Source of the DNA: Pseudomonas viridiflava
GTDB taxonomy: Bacteria > Pseudomonadota > Gammaproteobacteria > Pseudomonadales > Pseudomonadaceae
Length of the DNA: 64,000 nucleotides
NCBI RefSeq assembly: GCF_900590755.1
Contig: NZ_UUOC01000001.1
Location: 1 to 64,000, forward strand
Direction of reading: 5' to 3'
In this document: positions 37,690 through 49,444 of the stretch, piece by piece
How positions within the stretch are numbered: position 1 is the first letter of the stretch
How the letters are laid out: the number at the start of each line of letters is the position of its first letter
Position numbers and translations under genes: made by a program
Notes under the pieces: model-generated
What the model saw: the letters and a program-made list of their open reading frames with translations, nothing else
The model's database searches: none
Told to the model about the DNA's origin: nothing

Positions 37690-37716
37690 GAAAAACCCCA
37701 TAGATTTCAATGGGTT
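37690..37716 (-). terminator. Minus-strand intrinsic terminator without an obvious gene
   Basis: AACCCAT pairs with ATGGGGTT (one bulge) and is followed by five T on the minus strand. No minus-strand gene precedes it for the 80 bases up to tRNA-Cys, which is on the other strand. It may end a small RNA or be a remnant. Confidence 0.55.
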
Positions 37717-37795
37717 GGAAGCAAGATCAGATTCAGCTTCCCACTCTAGAGTTGTACGTATTCTGCAATCGAAGTCTGAGCGCTGAATACATTGA

Positions 37796-37869
37796 GGCCG
37801 AGTAGCAAAATGGTTATGCCGCGGATTGCAAATCCGCTTACGCCGGTTCGATTCCGACCTCGGCCTCCA
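37796..37869 (+). tRNA. tRNA-Cys (GCA)
   Basis: 74 bases with encoded CCA. GGCCGAG pairs with CTCGGCC, the anticodon loop TTGCAAA reads GCA and the T-arm is CCGGTTCGATTCCGA-like. Well-formed. Confidence 0.97.
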
Positions 37870-37879
37870 CTATTAAAAG

Positions 37880-37911
37880 CCCCGAAGATTAACGTCTTCG
37901 GGGTTTTTTTT
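37880..37911 (+). terminator. Intrinsic terminator after tRNA-Cys
   Basis: CCCCGAAGA-TTAACG-TCTTCGGGG followed by eight T. Confidence 0.92.
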
Positions 37912-38184
37912 GGGCTGTGAAAAAGTGAAACGTCTAAAAAATTTTTGGCATGTGCACCACATAACAGCATGGACCGGCCAATCTTTCCGATTGTACGAGC
38001 CCTCTTAGCGGGGCTGGCCTGCGATAGGTCCTACAAAAACATCAGAAGAAATCAGGCTCTTCTGTCGCTCTTTGGGGTGCACGTTCCGGACTTGGTTTGT
38101 ATATCACTCACCGAAGCGCACGAAGAGTGACCGCGTTACAGGTCCTGGCGCTAGTTGATAAGAAGACGTTTATGGAAAACTGCG

Positions 38185-38403
38185 ATGGCTAAGACATTCA
38201 AAAGTGATGCCCTGGAATCTATTCACGACTCGGCACGTGCACTGCTTGAGATCGGTGCAATAAATAACGCAACCTTGGGCGACTTCGGGGTCGCCTGTAG
38301 TTCCGGGGCACCTGCCGAGAGCCTACAACCCGATCAAAGGGATCCTGGCCGCAACAACCGCACGTTGAAGACAAAGGTCATGCCAGACGCTGCAGTATCG
38401 TGA
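38185..38403 (+). pseudogene. Broken HigA/NadS-like antitoxin gene
   Basis: The first 36 or so codons (MAKTFKSDALESIHDSARAL, then LEIGAINNATLGDFGVAC) look like the N-terminus of the XRE antitoxins that accompany RelE/HigB-type toxins. After a degenerate APAESLQPDQ the frame no longer encodes the expected helix-turn-helix and ends at 38403. No toxin gene is found upstream (37912-38184 holds nothing gene-like) or downstream. I read it as a relic of a toxin-antitoxin pair. The family assignment is from memory of the N-terminal sequence. Confidence 0.5.
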
Positions 38404-38563
38404 CTAACACAAAGACACTGAGTGCCATCCAACCGCCAAGCGCGAAGGGAAGCAATGCTTTGTGAGGGGAGTCTGGACGCAGTGATCGCTCGCGCATCTG
38501 CGCGTTGAATACTGCAATCTCGGAGCGTAACTGGTTGAGGTCATCTGATTGATCAGTCTTCAC
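38378..38563 (-). CDS. Small hypothetical single-pass membrane protein
   Basis: Predicted 61 residues from a GTG start. An amphipathic, possibly coiled-coil N-terminal half (DDLNQLRSEIAVFNAQMRER) is followed by one membrane helix (ALLPFALGGWMALSVFVLVT). An in-frame stop lies just upstream. No ribosome site is clear. The helix-plus-membrane pattern looks coding, but no family is recognised. Its 3' end overlaps the end of the broken antitoxin on the other strand. Confidence 0.5.
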   Translation of the reverse strand: MKTDQSDDLNQLRSEIAVFNAQMRERSLRPDSPHKALLPFALGGWMALSVFVLVTILQRLA

Positions 38564-38710
38564 GGCTCATTCTCATAGAAAAGCTAGCGGCGATAGATAC
38601 AGCCAGCTCTGTTCTGACTGTGAACGCCTCAGCCAGATATGAGCTCCTTTCCTACCCCTGAAACAACAAAGGCCTACGCACCTTAAGCACGTAAGCCCTT
38701 GTTCTACAAA

Positions 38711-38796
38711 TGGTGCCCCGAGCCGGGGTCGAACCGGCACGTCCAAAGGACGAGGGATTTTAAGTCCCTTGCGTCTACCAATTTCGCCATCGGGGC
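38711..38796 (-). tRNA. tRNA-Leu (TAA)
   Basis: 86 bases on the minus strand with encoded CCA. GCCCCGA pairs with TCGGGGC, the anticodon loop contains TAA between GGGAC and ATCCC stems, and a long variable arm (CGTCCTTTGGACG) marks a class II tRNA. Confidence 0.95.
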
Positions 38797-38914
38797 GGTA
38801 GCGCTGAAGAGCAGGGAATATATACATCCAACCCTTGTGAAGCAAGCCCGCAAGATATTGAAATAAGACAAGATCTTGCCTGGGCACCGCATTGGCGCTG
38901 GTCCACGCCAGAGT

Positions 38915-38943
38915 GAAAAACATCGCTGGCGTGTTAGCCAGCG
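38915..38943 (-). terminator. Intrinsic terminator after uvrA paralogue
   Basis: On the minus strand CGCTGGC-TAACAC-GCCAGCG followed by ATGTTTTTC. It begins a few bases past the stop of the gene. Confidence 0.85.
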
Positions 38944-38946
38944 CCG

Positions 38947-41613
38947 TTAGCCGTGCAAGGCCCGGGTTAAAAACGGCGCGGTGCGGCTGTCTGGTGCTGC
39001 GGCGATTTGCGCTGGCGTGCCACTCGCGACGATGGAGCCGCCTTTATCGCCTGCGCCCGGGCCGATGTCGATGACCCAGTCGCTTTGCGCCACGACCCGC
39101 ATTTCGTGCTCGACCACAACTACAGTGTTGCCTGCGTCGACCAAGGTGTTGAGTTGCTTGAGCAGCCGATCGACATCGGTGGGATGCAGGCCCGTTGTCG
39201 GTTCGTCCAGCACATACAGCGTGGCCCCGCGTTGAGTGCGTTGCAGTTCGGTCGCCAGTTTGATCCGCTGGGCCTCGCCGCCGGACAGCTCAGTGGCAGG
39301 CTGGCCGAGGCGCAGGTAACCCAGCCCAATATCGCGCAGCGCAGTCAGCGGTCGCATGACGGTTGGTTCTTCAGCGAATTGCACGATGGCATCGTCCACG
39401 GTCAGTTGCAGCACCTGAGCAATGTTCAGGCCTTGCCAGTGGATGGTCAGGGTCTGCGGGTTGTAGCGCGCACCGTGGCAGGTTGGGCAGGGCGCGTAGA
39501 CGCTGGGCATGAACAGCAATTCGACGCTGACAAAGCCTTCACCTTCGCAGACCGGGCAGCGGCCCTTAGCGACATTGAACGAGAATTGCCCGGCGTCGTA
39601 GCCCATTTCCCGTGACTCTGCGGTGGCGGCAAACAGTTTGCGGACCTGATCAAAAAGCCCAGTGTAGGTCGCCAGATTGGAGCGCGGGGTGCGTCCGATA
39701 GGTTTCTGGTCGACCTTGACCAGCCGCTTGATCGATTGCAGCCCGTTGGTAACGCGGCCGCTGCTGAACTGCGGCGCGTCGTCTTCAAGGCTGGGTTCCT
39801 CAGAGTCGGCATTGTCGATGACATGCCCGAGATGCGCGCCCACCAGCTCCAGCAGCGAATGGCTGACCAGGCTGGACTTGCCCGAACCGGACACACCCGT
39901 GACAGAGGTAAAGCACCCCAATGGAAAGCCGACGCTGAGGTCATGCAGGTTATTGCGGGTAACACCTTCCAGGCGCAACCAGCCCGAAGGCTCGCGCCGG
40001 GCCGTCTGCCGTGGCTCATGTTTGGCAAACAAATGAGGCCGGGTCTGTGAGGCTTCAACGCTGGCCAGACCGGCTGGGGGACCGCTATAGAGAATGCGTC
40101 CGCCGTGTTCACCGGCTGCCGGGCCAACGTCTATCAGCCAGTCAGCGCGGCGCATGGTCTCCAGATCGTGTTCAACCACAAATAAGGAGTTGCCTGCGGC
40201 CTTGAGGCGCTCCAGCGCACTGAACAAGGCTTCGCCGTCTGCCGGGTGCAGGCCTGCGGAGGGCTCATCCAGTACGTAAATGACGCCGAACAATTGTGAG
40301 CCCAACTGAGTGGCCAGCCTCAGGCGCTGCAGCTCCCCCGACGACAGGGTCGGGGTGCTGCGTTCCAGAGCCAGATAGCCCAGGCCAAGATCGGTCAGCG
40401 TGCTGACGCGCGCCAATAAATCCTCAGCGATACGTTGCGCGGCGATGCGTTTTTCGATGGACAGGTTGGGCGTCAAGCGCACATCGGGCGCGCTTTCATG
40501 GGCTGACTGGCCCTTGGCTGCTCGCTGCTTGCGGGTTTTCTTCGCTTGCTCCGGGCTGATGGATTCGCCGTTCTGTTCGTCGCTCTCGATAAACGTCTGT
40601 GCCGCCACGGGGGCCAGGACGCCGGCCAGTTGCAACAGCGACATCTGTGACAATTCGCCGATATCAAATCCTGCGAATTTCACCGATAGCGCTGCCTGTG
40701 TCAGGCGTTTGCCTTCACACAAAGAACAGGGACTGCCGATCATGAATTGCGCCACGCGCTTTTTCATCAGCGCGCTTTGCGAATGGGTGAAGGTATGCAG
40801 GACGTAACGGCGCGCACCGGTGAAGGTGCCCTGATAACTGGGTTCGAGTTTCTGTTTCAGCGCTTTGCGGGTTTCCTGCGGGGTCAGGCCTGCATAGACC
40901 GGCGCAGTGGGTTGCTCGTCAGTGAACAGAATCCAGTCACGTTGCTCAATGGGCAGATCGCGCCACGGGATATCAATGTCGTAGCCCAGGGTGACGAGGA
41001 TGTCGCGCAGATTTTGTCCCTGCCAGGCAGTGGGCCAGGAAGCGACCGCACGCTGGCGAATGGTCAGCGAATCATCCGGGACCATCGACTGCTCAGTGAC
41101 TTCATAAACCCTGCCCAGGCCATGACATTGCGGACAGGCACCTTGTGGCGTGTTGGGTGAGAAGTCCTCGGCGTAAAGCATGGTTTGCCCGGCAGGATAG
41201 CTGCCAGCGCGGGAGTAGAGCATGCGGATCAGGCTCGACAAGGTGGTCACACTGCCGACGGAGGATCGTGCACTGGGAGTGCCGCGTTGTTGTTGCAACG
41301 CCACAGCAGGTGGCAGACCTTCGATGGAGTCCACGTCAGGGACGCCGACCTGATCGATCAGCCGCCGGGCATAAGGCGCCACGGACTCGAAATAGCGCCG
41401 CTGGGCCTCGGCATAGAGCGTCGAGAACGCCAGCGACGATTTCCCCGAGCCGGAAACCCCGGTGAACACCACCAGGGCGTCACGAGGAATATCTATGTCG
41501 ATATTTTTCAGGTTGTGCTCGCGAGCGCCACGGACCCGGACAAAACCGGTAAAGGGCTGTGCGCTGGCGGCGTGTAGCGTTTGCGGGTCGGGCTTATTGC
41601 GCTGTGAGGTCAT
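38947..41613 (-). CDS. UvrA paralogue (UvrA2-type ABC ATPase)
   Basis: Predicted 888 residues, shorter than canonical UvrA (about 940). Two ABC modules: Walker [10 protein letters not shown] near the N-terminus and again in the second half, signatures [12 protein letters not shown] and [12 protein letters not shown], and Walker [15 protein letters not shown] and [13 protein letters not shown]. Zinc-type cysteine clusters [22 protein letters not shown] and CPTCHGARY are kept. UvrA2 proteins are linked to damage tolerance or drug resistance rather than core repair. The second ATG of an ATGATG pair is preferred (AAGG seven bases upstream). Single-gene unit ending in a terminator. Confidence 0.88.
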   Translation of the reverse strand: MTSQRNKPDPQTLHAASAQPFTGFVRVRGAREHNLKNIDIDIPRDALVVFTGVSGSGKSSLAFSTLYAEAQRRYFESVAPYARRLIDQVGVPDVDSIEGLPPAVALQQQRGTPSARSSVGSVTTLSSLIRMLYSRAGSYPAGQTMLYAEDFSPNTPQGACPQCHGLGRVYEVTEQSMVPDDSLTIRQRAVASWPTAWQGQNLRDILVTLGYDIDIPWRDLPIEQRDWILFTDEQPTAPVYAGLTPQETRKALKQKLEPSYQGTFTGARRYVLHTFTHSQSALMKKRVAQFMIGSPCSLCEGKRLTQAALSVKFAGFDIGELSQMSLLQLAGVLAPVAAQTFIESDEQNGESISPEQAKKTRKQRAAKGQSAHESAPDVRLTPNLSIEKRIAAQRIAEDLLARVSTLTDLGLGYLALERSTPTLSSGELQRLRLATQLGSQLFGVIYVLDEPSAGLHPADGEALFSALERLKAAGNSLFVVEHDLETMRRADWLIDVGPAAGEHGGRILYSGPPAGLASVEASQTRPHLFAKHEPRQTARREPSGWLRLEGVTRNNLHDLSVGFPLGCFTSVTGVSGSGKSSLVSHSLLELVGAHLGHVIDNADSEEPSLEDDAPQFSSGRVTNGLQSIKRLVKVDQKPIGRTPRSNLATYTGLFDQVRKLFAATAESREMGYDAGQFSFNVAKGRCPVCEGEGFVSVELLFMPSVYAPCPTCHGARYNPQTLTIHWQGLNIAQVLQLTVDDAIVQFAEEPTVMRPLTALRDIGLGYLRLGQPATELSGGEAQRIKLATELQRTQRGATLYVLDEPTTGLHPTDVDRLLKQLNTLVDAGNTVVVVEHEMRVVAQSDWVIDIGPGAGDKGGSIVASGTPAQIAAAPDSRTAPFLTRALHG

Positions 41614-41678
41614 CATCCGGCCTTGTCGTTGGGAACGGCGACACTGCATAGCGCACGCCTGGGCATATTAAGGTCAGT

Positions 41679-41876
41679 TCAGTGTTCGCCTGATAAGTGT
41701 TCGCCTGATTTGCCAGGGATTTTCGGCGTATGGCCTTCGGTGTCCTGCTGGTCGCCGGTCTGTGCTTCTTCGTCTCGGGTTTCTTTGGTTCTACTGTCGT
41801 GATCCGCGATGTCAGCAGGTCGCGAATCTGGATCGTTGAGATTGTTGCCGCGAGCGGTGCGTTTTTCATGAGGCAT
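41679..41876 (-). CDS. Small hydrophilic hypothetical protein
   Basis: Predicted 65 residues, very rich in Asp, Glu, Arg, Lys, Asn, Gln, without hydrophobic core, thus probably disordered. GGAG lies nine bases before the ATG at 41876; an upstream ATG at 41933 in frame would add 19 residues. An alternative frame on the same strand (41594-41869) is a shadow. Function unknown; coding status uncertain. Confidence 0.4.
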   Translation of the reverse strand: MPHEKRTARGNNLNDPDSRPADIADHDSRTKETRDEEAQTGDQQDTEGHTPKIPGKSGEHLSGEH

Positions 41877-42162
41877 TTGATAGATCTCCGAGGGTGACAC
41901 CAATACGAACCGGTCGGGTGCTGGATCGTTCAATCCCGCTACACCTCATTGAGTTGATGGGGCGCGGAACGTCAACTAGCCAGCGCAACTATCGATGGTG
42001 CTTCTGGGTGACGCGCCAATTGTAGGGCGTAGGATGTCTGAGTTGTGGGAAAGATCCTACAGAGTAAACGGTAGTTGTCTGTTCATCCCAAACAGCGTTT
42101 TAATTACACACGATTTGTTATGAGGCATGGCATTTGTCATACGCAGTGGAGTTGAAAGGTCC

Positions 42163-42546
42163 ATGAGTGGAATCGGCACTAGATTGAGGCAGGAGCGCAG
42201 ACGCCTGGGGTGGTCTCAAAAAGAAATGGGGCAGATGGGCGGTGTGGCCGCCAATGCTCAGGGCAAGTATGAAAGCGGCGAGCGAGTGCCCAGAGCTGAC
42301 TATCTGGCGGCGCTGGCCAGTGTTGGGGTCGATGTCATGTATGTGTTGACCAGTCGGCACTCCCTGGCGTCCCGGGTTGATAGCGCCCTCGTGCCAATCG
42401 AAAGCACAGGCAAGCAACCGGACGCACTGCTCGTTGAGGTGCAGCACGCAGCTCGACACTTCATGTCAACCATTCAAGAGTTGTCCAACACTTACCAGGT
42501 TAATGGCAAAGATGTGACTGTCCGTTCGGACGATGCTAGTAAGTGA
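42163..42546 (+). CDS. XRE-family transcriptional regulator, copy 2
   Basis: Predicted 127 residues, close paralogue of the gene at 13040: MSGIGTRLRQERRRLGWSQK and ANAQGKYESGERVPRADYLA align directly, while the C-terminal 60 residues differ. No divergent HTH partner here. It converges on the topoisomerase IB gene. Function unknown; probably a repressor of phage-type or accessory genes. Confidence 0.82.
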   Translation: MSGIGTRLRQERRRLGWSQKEMGQMGGVAANAQGKYESGERVPRADYLAALASVGVDVMYVLTSRHSLASRVDSALVPIESTGKQPDALLVEVQHAARHFMSTIQELSNTYQVNGKDVTVRSDDASK

Positions 42547-42632
42547 TTGATGGCTCAGTTGCCGGATACACTTTGTCAGGTGTCGACAAACTAGTGATCC
42601 GGGCAATCCGCGCTAACGAATTGCCCTGTTTA

Positions 42633-43694
42633 TCAGCCTTTCTCAGGTTCAAGTTCAGGTTCAGTGACAGCGCTCTGCGCCAGGCTTTGCAGAAAGCTCG
42701 CCAGCGCGACTTCTTCAATACGCAGCCCTTTGCGCTGTCGGGTGCGTGGCAGTAACGCCAGTTGACCCTGCATGAATCCTTCAAGTACGGCGGGGTGGAT
42801 ATAGCATTTGCGGCAGATGGCCGGGGTGTTGCCCAGTTGGCGAGAGACGGCTTTGACCATGTCGACAATGTGTTTCTTTGCGTCTGCTTCCGGCTCCCAG
42901 TGCAACTTGCGCAGGGTGGCCAGAGCCAGGGCGCTACCTGCCCAGGTCCGATAGTCTTTAGCGGTGAAGTCGGCACCGGTCAAGCGCTGCAGGTAGGCGT
43001 TGATGTCCGAAGAACTTACGGTGTGCCGTTCGCCGTCGTCGTCCAGATACTGAAACAGATTCTGCCCTGGCAACTCCATGCAGCGCTTGATCACCCGTGC
43101 CAGACGGCGGTCGGTGACGCTGATCTGATGCTCCACGCCGCTCTTGCCGCGAAACTGGAAAAGGATCGCATTGCCACGCACCTCGACGTGTTTGTTGCGC
43201 AAGGTAGTCAGCCCGTAGGAGCGGTTGTCCCGAGCGTACTGGCTGTTACCGATGCGGATCAACGTGGCATCGAGCAGTGAAATGACCGTCGCCATCACCT
43301 TGTCGCGGCCTATGCCGGGCTCGGCCAATTGCGCTTCAAGTTGTTTGCGGACTTTAGGCAGCGCCAGGCCAAACTCGATCATGCGCGAGTACTTGTTCTC
43401 GTCGCGGATCTCCCGCCAGCGCGGGTGGTAGCGGTACTGCTTGCGGCCCCGCGCATCCCGCCCCGTGGCTTGCAGATGGCCGCGTGGGTCCGGGCAGATC
43501 CATACGTCGGTGTAGGCAGGGGGAATCACCAGCGCGTTGATGCGTTTGATTTCTGCTTCATCGCGGATGCGCTGGCCGTCCACATCGAAATAGACGAATT
43601 TGCCGCGCAGAATTTTCCGGGTCAGCCCCGCTTGAGTATCTTCGACGTAATGAAGGTCAGGGGGTAACTGGGCGATGAGAGTCGAATCAGGCAT
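42633..43694 (-). CDS. DNA topoisomerase IB
   Basis: Predicted 353-residue eukaryotic-like type IB topoisomerase of the bacterial (poxvirus-type) family. N-terminal domain to about 90, then the catalytic core with SYGLTTLRNKHVEV, the Lys/Arg set in FQFRGKSGVEH, and catalytic Tyr298 in ICRKCYIHP. It relaxes supercoils through a 3'-phosphotyrosyl link. A Glu/Pro repeat (PELEPEKG) ends the protein. Single gene; no operon partner. Confidence 0.92.
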   Translation of the reverse strand: MPDSTLIAQLPPDLHYVEDTQAGLTRKILRGKFVYFDVDGQRIRDEAEIKRINALVIPPAYTDVWICPDPRGHLQATGRDARGRKQYRYHPRWREIRDENKYSRMIEFGLALPKVRKQLEAQLAEPGIGRDKVMATVISLLDATLIRIGNSQYARDNRSYGLTTLRNKHVEVRGNAILFQFRGKSGVEHQISVTDRRLARVIKRCMELPGQNLFQYLDDDGERHTVSSSDINAYLQRLTGADFTAKDYRTWAGSALALATLRKLHWEPEADAKKHIVDMVKAVSRQLGNTPAICRKCYIHPAVLEGFMQGQLALLPRTRQRKGLRIEEVALASFLQSLAQSAVTEPELEPEKG

Positions 43695-43775
43695 GGGGGT
43701 AATCCACTGGGCAGTTAAGTGGATTGACCGCGTCCAGTCGCAGGGGTGCCCAGTATTTCACTCATGCCAACCGCA

Positions 43776-44864
43776 TCAGGCAAGCACCGCGACGGACTTG
43801 ATCTGCGCCCACAGCATCTGGCCTGGCGTCAGATCCATCTGATCTCGCGAATAGCGGGTGATGCGTGCCAGCAAGGGCGTCCCCGCTGCATCGAGGCGCA
43901 CCAGCACGTGGGCGGCGTTTTCCGCAGGGGTTTCACTGACCACGGTAACGGGCAAGCGATTGAGAATGCTGCTTTGCCCGTCGGGCTGCACACTCAGGCT
44001 GACGTCCCGTGCCTGAACCTTGAATCGCAGGTTTTTGCCCACGGCCAAGGGTGTATGGGCGACGCGCACGTGCAAATCGCTGTGTGGCAGTTGCACGCTG
44101 AGCAATTGATAGTGCGCGTCAAACGCGATCACCGAACCCTCGATCACCACGCCAGCATCGTCCACCAGGGCAAGGGGCAGGTCGAGCCTTGCCAGAGTTT
44201 CGCCGATAGGGCCGCTGGCCAGTGCCTTGCCGTTATCCATGAGCACCAGATGATCCGCCAGTCGCGCGACTTCATCCTGAGAATGACTGACGTAGAGCAC
44301 GGGGATTTCCAGCTCATCGTGGAGCCGCTCAAGGTAAGGCAGGATTTCACTCTTGCGTCGGGCATCCAGCGCGGCCAGGGGTTCATCGAGCAATAACAGT
44401 CGCGGGCTGGTCAACAAGGCCCGGGCAATGCCGACCCGTTGCCGCTCGCCGCCGGACAGTTTGTCCGGGCTGCGCTCAAGCAAGTGCTCGATACCCAGAA
44501 GTTGCGCCGCATGCCCCAGTTCCACATGCCGCTCGGTTTTGGGGATGCGCCGCAGGCCGAACTCCAGGTTGCCCCGCACGGAGAGGTGGGGAAACAGGCT
44601 CGCCTCCTGAAAGACATAACCCAGGGCGCGCTTGTGAGGCGGTAGAAACAGCCCGGTTGCGCTGTCCTGCCAGATTTCGTCATTGATGCGGATGTAGCCC
44701 TGAGTAGGCTTCTCCAGGCCTGCGATGCAGCGCAGGCAAGTGGTCTTTCCGGAACCGGAATGGCCGAAAAGCGCCGTCACGCCGCGCCCCGGCAGGGACA
44801 GATCCACGTCCACCGTGAACTCCGGGTAACTGACCAGCAGACGAATCTCCAACACCGAACCCAT
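43776..44864 (-). CDS. modC: Molybdate ABC transporter ATP-binding protein
   Basis: Predicted 362 residues: ATPase with Walker [10 protein letters not shown], signature [15 protein letters not shown], Walker [13 protein letters not shown], and a C-terminal molybdate-binding TOBE (Mop) domain at about 290-360. The ATG at 44864 follows the modB stop by three bases; a GTG one codon earlier is possible. Last gene of modABC. Confidence 0.93.
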   Translation of the reverse strand: MGSVLEIRLLVSYPEFTVDVDLSLPGRGVTALFGHSGSGKTTCLRCIAGLEKPTQGYIRINDEIWQDSATGLFLPPHKRALGYVFQEASLFPHLSVRGNLEFGLRRIPKTERHVELGHAAQLLGIEHLLERSPDKLSGGERQRVGIARALLTSPRLLLLDEPLAALDARRKSEILPYLERLHDELEIPVLYVSHSQDEVARLADHLVLMDNGKALASGPIGETLARLDLPLALVDDAGVVIEGSVIAFDAHYQLLSVQLPHSDLHVRVAHTPLAVGKNLRFKVQARDVSLSVQPDGQSSILNRLPVTVVSETPAENAAHVLVRLDAAGTPLLARITRYSRDQMDLTPGQMLWAQIKSVAVLA

Positions 44865-44867
44865 CAC

Positions 44868-45548
44868 TCAACCCCAGCCAGTTTTGGTCTTGCCGCTGGA
44901 ATAGAGCGCCAGAAGAACCAGAAAGGAAAACACCAGCATGGCACCCGCGAGCCAGTGGGCTTGCAGGTACTCCATGGACTCGACGTGATCGAAGATCTGC
45001 ACCGAAACCACGCGGGTTTTCTCGGGAATATTGCCGCCGATCATCAATACCACGCCAAATTCGCCAACCGTATGGGCGAAGCCGAGGATCGCGCCGGTAA
45101 TGAAGCCGGGTCTCGCCAGAGGCAAGACCACGCAGAAGAAGGTGTCCCACGGATTGGCCCGCAAGGTTGCGGCCACCTCCAATGGGCGCGTGCCAATGGC
45201 GGCGAACGCGTTTTGCAACGGTTGCACCACAAATGGCATCGAATACAGCACCGAGCCGATCACCAGCCCGGCAAAGCTGAAGGTCAAGGTGCCCAGGCCA
45301 AGGCTCTGGGTAAATTGACCGACAGCGCCGTTAGGGCCGAGCAGCAACAACAGGTAGAACCCAATCACCGTGGGCGGCAAGACCAGCGGCAGCGCGACGA
45401 TTGCACCCACCGGACCTTTGAGCCAGGAGCGGGTGCGCACCAGCCACCAGGCGATGGGGGTGCCGACGATCAGCAGGATAACCGTGGTCAGCGACGCCAG
45501 TTTCAGCGTCAGCCAGATGGCCGCCAGATCAGTTCCATCCAATGGCAT
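44868..45548 (-). CDS. modB: Molybdate ABC transporter permease
   Basis: Predicted 226-residue inner-membrane permease with five or six helices. [14 protein letters not shown] and the coupling segment [20 protein letters not shown] are ModB hallmarks. The start abuts the modA stop, so the two are co-translated. Confidence 0.94.
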   Translation of the reverse strand: MPLDGTDLAAIWLTLKLASLTTVILLIVGTPIAWWLVRTRSWLKGPVGAIVALPLVLPPTVIGFYLLLLLGPNGAVGQFTQSLGLGTLTFSFAGLVIGSVLYSMPFVVQPLQNAFAAIGTRPLEVAATLRANPWDTFFCVVLPLARPGFITGAILGFAHTVGEFGVVLMIGGNIPEKTRVVSVQIFDHVESMEYLQAHWLAGAMLVFSFLVLLALYSSGKTKTGWG

Positions 45549-47493
<1,945 letters not shown>

Positions 47494-47570
47494 CTGACGA
47501 TTCCATGATGAGAAGTGGAGGGCTATTGAGCGGGTCTGCATGGCATTTGGCAACTGCGAATGTTTCTGGA

Positions 47571-47598
47571 TTGACATAAAAGACGATCGGTCTAATAT
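47571..47598 (+). promoter_or_regulatory. tetR promoter with built-in operator
   Basis: TTGACA and TAATAT are spaced by 16 bases and the spacer contains the operator core AGACGATCGGTCT (47581-47593). The common 19-base element TAAAAGACGATCGGTCTAA (47577-47595) is repeated exactly before acuI. Repressor binding would block RNA polymerase. The expected transcript start is at about 47605, next to the ATG. Confidence 0.78.
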
Positions 47599-47605
47599 TC
47601 AGCCC

Positions 47606-48265
47606 ATGACAACTATCCCACTGAACGGCCCATTGAAAGCCCCACTGAAAACCAGAGGTCCCGGCCGTCCGCCCAAGATCGACCGGGATAACCTCGAAAC
47701 CCGCGAAGCACTGATCCGCTGCGGCGTCGAAGTGCTGACGGAGCAGGGCTTTATGGCCACCGGCCTGGATTACATCCTCAAGCGAGCGGGTGTGCCCAAA
47801 GGCTCCTTCTACAATTACTTCCCCAGCAAAGAGGCGTACGGGCGGGTCGTCCTTACCCATTACGCCGAATATTTTGCGCGGCGCCTTGATCGTTGGTTGC
47901 TCGATGAAGCCCTGAGCCCGCTAGAAAGGCTGGTGGGTTTTGTCCAGAGCGCCAAAGGCTCGATGGCCCGCCATGAATACCGCCGGGGTTGTCTGGTGGG
48001 CAATCTTGGTCAGGAAGCAGGCATGCTGCCGGAAGGGTTCCGCGAATCACTGGAAGGCATTTTCCTCGATTGGCAACAACGCTTGAGCCGCTGCTTTCAT
48101 GCCGCGCAGGTTTGTGGCGAGCTGCCAAAATCTGTCGACTGCGACGAGCTTGCAGCGTTTTTCTGGATCGGCTGGGAAGGCGCGGTGTTACGCGCCAAGC
48201 TCACCGCCAGCGACGCGCCCCTCAATACATTCATCAGCGGATTTCTGCGCGGCCTGCCGCAATGA
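47606..48265 (+). CDS. TetR-family regulator, AcuR-like
   Basis: Predicted 219 residues. A proline/lysine-rich N-terminal tail ([19 protein letters not shown]) precedes the TetR helix-turn-helix ([33 protein letters not shown]) at about 30-75; the effector domain contains a Cys pair within [13 protein letters not shown] and [10 protein letters not shown]. There is no ribosome site before ATG 47606, and the promoter -10 ends only seven bases before it, so the message is probably leaderless. Downstream acuI carries the same operator, supporting a role in acrylate or electrophile response. Confidence 0.85.
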   Translation: MTTIPLNGPLKAPLKTRGPGRPPKIDRDNLETREALIRCGVEVLTEQGFMATGLDYILKRAGVPKGSFYNYFPSKEAYGRVVLTHYAEYFARRLDRWLLDEALSPLERLVGFVQSAKGSMARHEYRRGCLVGNLGQEAGMLPEGFRESLEGIFLDWQQRLSRCFHAAQVCGELPKSVDCDELAAFFWIGWEGAVLRAKLTASDAPLNTFISGFLRGLPQ

Positions 48266-48279
48266 TTTCCAAGGCTTAA

Positions 48280-48298
48280 TAAAAGACGATCGGTCTAA
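48280..48298. promoter_or_regulatory. Second copy of the TetR operator, before acuI
   Basis: TAAAAGACGATCGGTCTAA, identical over 19 bases with the tetR promoter site at 47577-47595, in the 46-base gap between tetR and acuI. Confidence 0.8.
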
Positions 48299-48311
48299 AT
48301 TGGAGGCAAGC

Positions 48312-49295
48312 ATGTTCAAAGGCATCTTGGTCGAAAAAGACGACAGCGGTTATCGCTCGACCCTCACCGAGCTCAACGAAGATTCACTGCCCGCAGGCGA
48401 CGTGACTGTGGATGTTTCCCACAGCACGCTCAACTACAAGGACGCGTTGGCGATCACGGGTGATGGCCCCATCGTGCGCAGCTTCCCGATGGTTCCGGGG
48501 GTGGATTTGGCAGGGACCGTCACGGCCAGCAGCGACCCTGATTTCGCGATTGGCAACCAAGTGGTACTCAATGGCTGGGGCGTCGGCGAAGGCCATTGGG
48601 GCGGTTTGGCCGAGAAGGCGCGCCTGCAAGGCAAATGGTTGATCCCGCTACCCGCGGCATTCAGTGCTGCTCAGGCCATGGCGATTGGCACGGCCGGTTA
48701 TACGGCGATGCTGGCGGTCATGGCGCTGGAGAATAACGGCGTGACGCCAGACAGCGGCGATGTGTTGGTCACGGGTGCCAATGGCGGTGTCGGCAGTTTC
48801 GCCGTAGCGATTCTTGCCCGGCTGGGCTACCGGGTGGTGGCGTCGACGGGGCGCCTCAATGAGTCCGAGTATCTGCAAACCCTGGGTGCTGCCGAGATCA
48901 TTGATCGGGCGACCTTGTCCGAACCCGGTCGCCCCTTGACCAAGGAGCGCTGGGCAGGCGCCATTGATTCAATTGGCAGCCACACCCTGGCCAATATCTG
49001 CGCGGCGACTCGCTATCGCGGCACTGTGGCGGCTTGCGGGCTGGCCCAGGGCATGGAGTTTCCCGCGTCGGTCGCGCCGTTCATTTTGCGGGGCATCACC
49101 CTCGCAGGGATCGACAGCGTGACCCGACCACGGGCTGACCGGGTGGCGGCATGGGCTCGTTTGGCGACTGACCTTGACCTGGCTTTGTTACCGTTGATTA
49201 GCCACGAGGTTGGCTTGAGCGAAGTGATCGACCTTGCGCCTCAGTTGCTGGCGGGCAAGGTGCGGGGCAGGGTGGTGGTGGATGTGAGGCGGTAG
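48312..49295 (+). CDS. acuI: Acrylyl-CoA reductase AcuI / YhdH-type quinone oxidoreductase
   Basis: Predicted 327-residue NADPH-dependent MDR enzyme without zinc motifs. [33 protein letters not shown] and [23 protein letters not shown] (NADPH site) are AcuI/YhdH features. It reduces acryloyl-CoA to propionyl-CoA, detoxifying acrylate. GGAGG lies seven bases before ATG. Behind tetR with its own operator copy. Confidence 0.88.
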   Translation: MFKGILVEKDDSGYRSTLTELNEDSLPAGDVTVDVSHSTLNYKDALAITGDGPIVRSFPMVPGVDLAGTVTASSDPDFAIGNQVVLNGWGVGEGHWGGLAEKARLQGKWLIPLPAAFSAAQAMAIGTAGYTAMLAVMALENNGVTPDSGDVLVTGANGGVGSFAVAILARLGYRVVASTGRLNESEYLQTLGAAEIIDRATLSEPGRPLTKERWAGAIDSIGSHTLANICAATRYRGTVAACGLAQGMEFPASVAPFILRGITLAGIDSVTRPRADRVAAWARLATDLDLALLPLISHEVGLSEVIDLAPQLLAGKVRGRVVVDVRR

Positions 49296-49322
49296 TGCAA
49301 AGCGCAATTGAAATGCTTTTCT

Positions 49323-49412
49323 GTGGGACCGGCTTTAGCCGGGAAAGGGCCGGTACATCTATTGCAGATGTGTCGGAACAACTGCCGCCTTCCCGGCTAA
49401 AGCCGGTCCCAC
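49323..49412. repeat. REP doublet, short form
   Basis: GTGGGACCGGCTTTAGCCGG facing its complement with GCCGGGAA/TTCCCGGC inner ends. Located between converging acuI and ada. Confidence 0.88.
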
Positions 49413-49444
49413 AGATCATTGTTTGCTGCGCGACGTGGGCACTC

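Noticed and set aside
37746..37970. A 74-codon minus-strand frame over tRNA-Cys
   Set aside because: It covers a complete tRNA and its terminator.
41594..41869. A 91-codon minus-strand frame beside the small hydrophilic ORF
   Set aside because: It overlaps the uvrA-paralogue start and has no good ribosome site; the 65-codon frame is a slightly better candidate.
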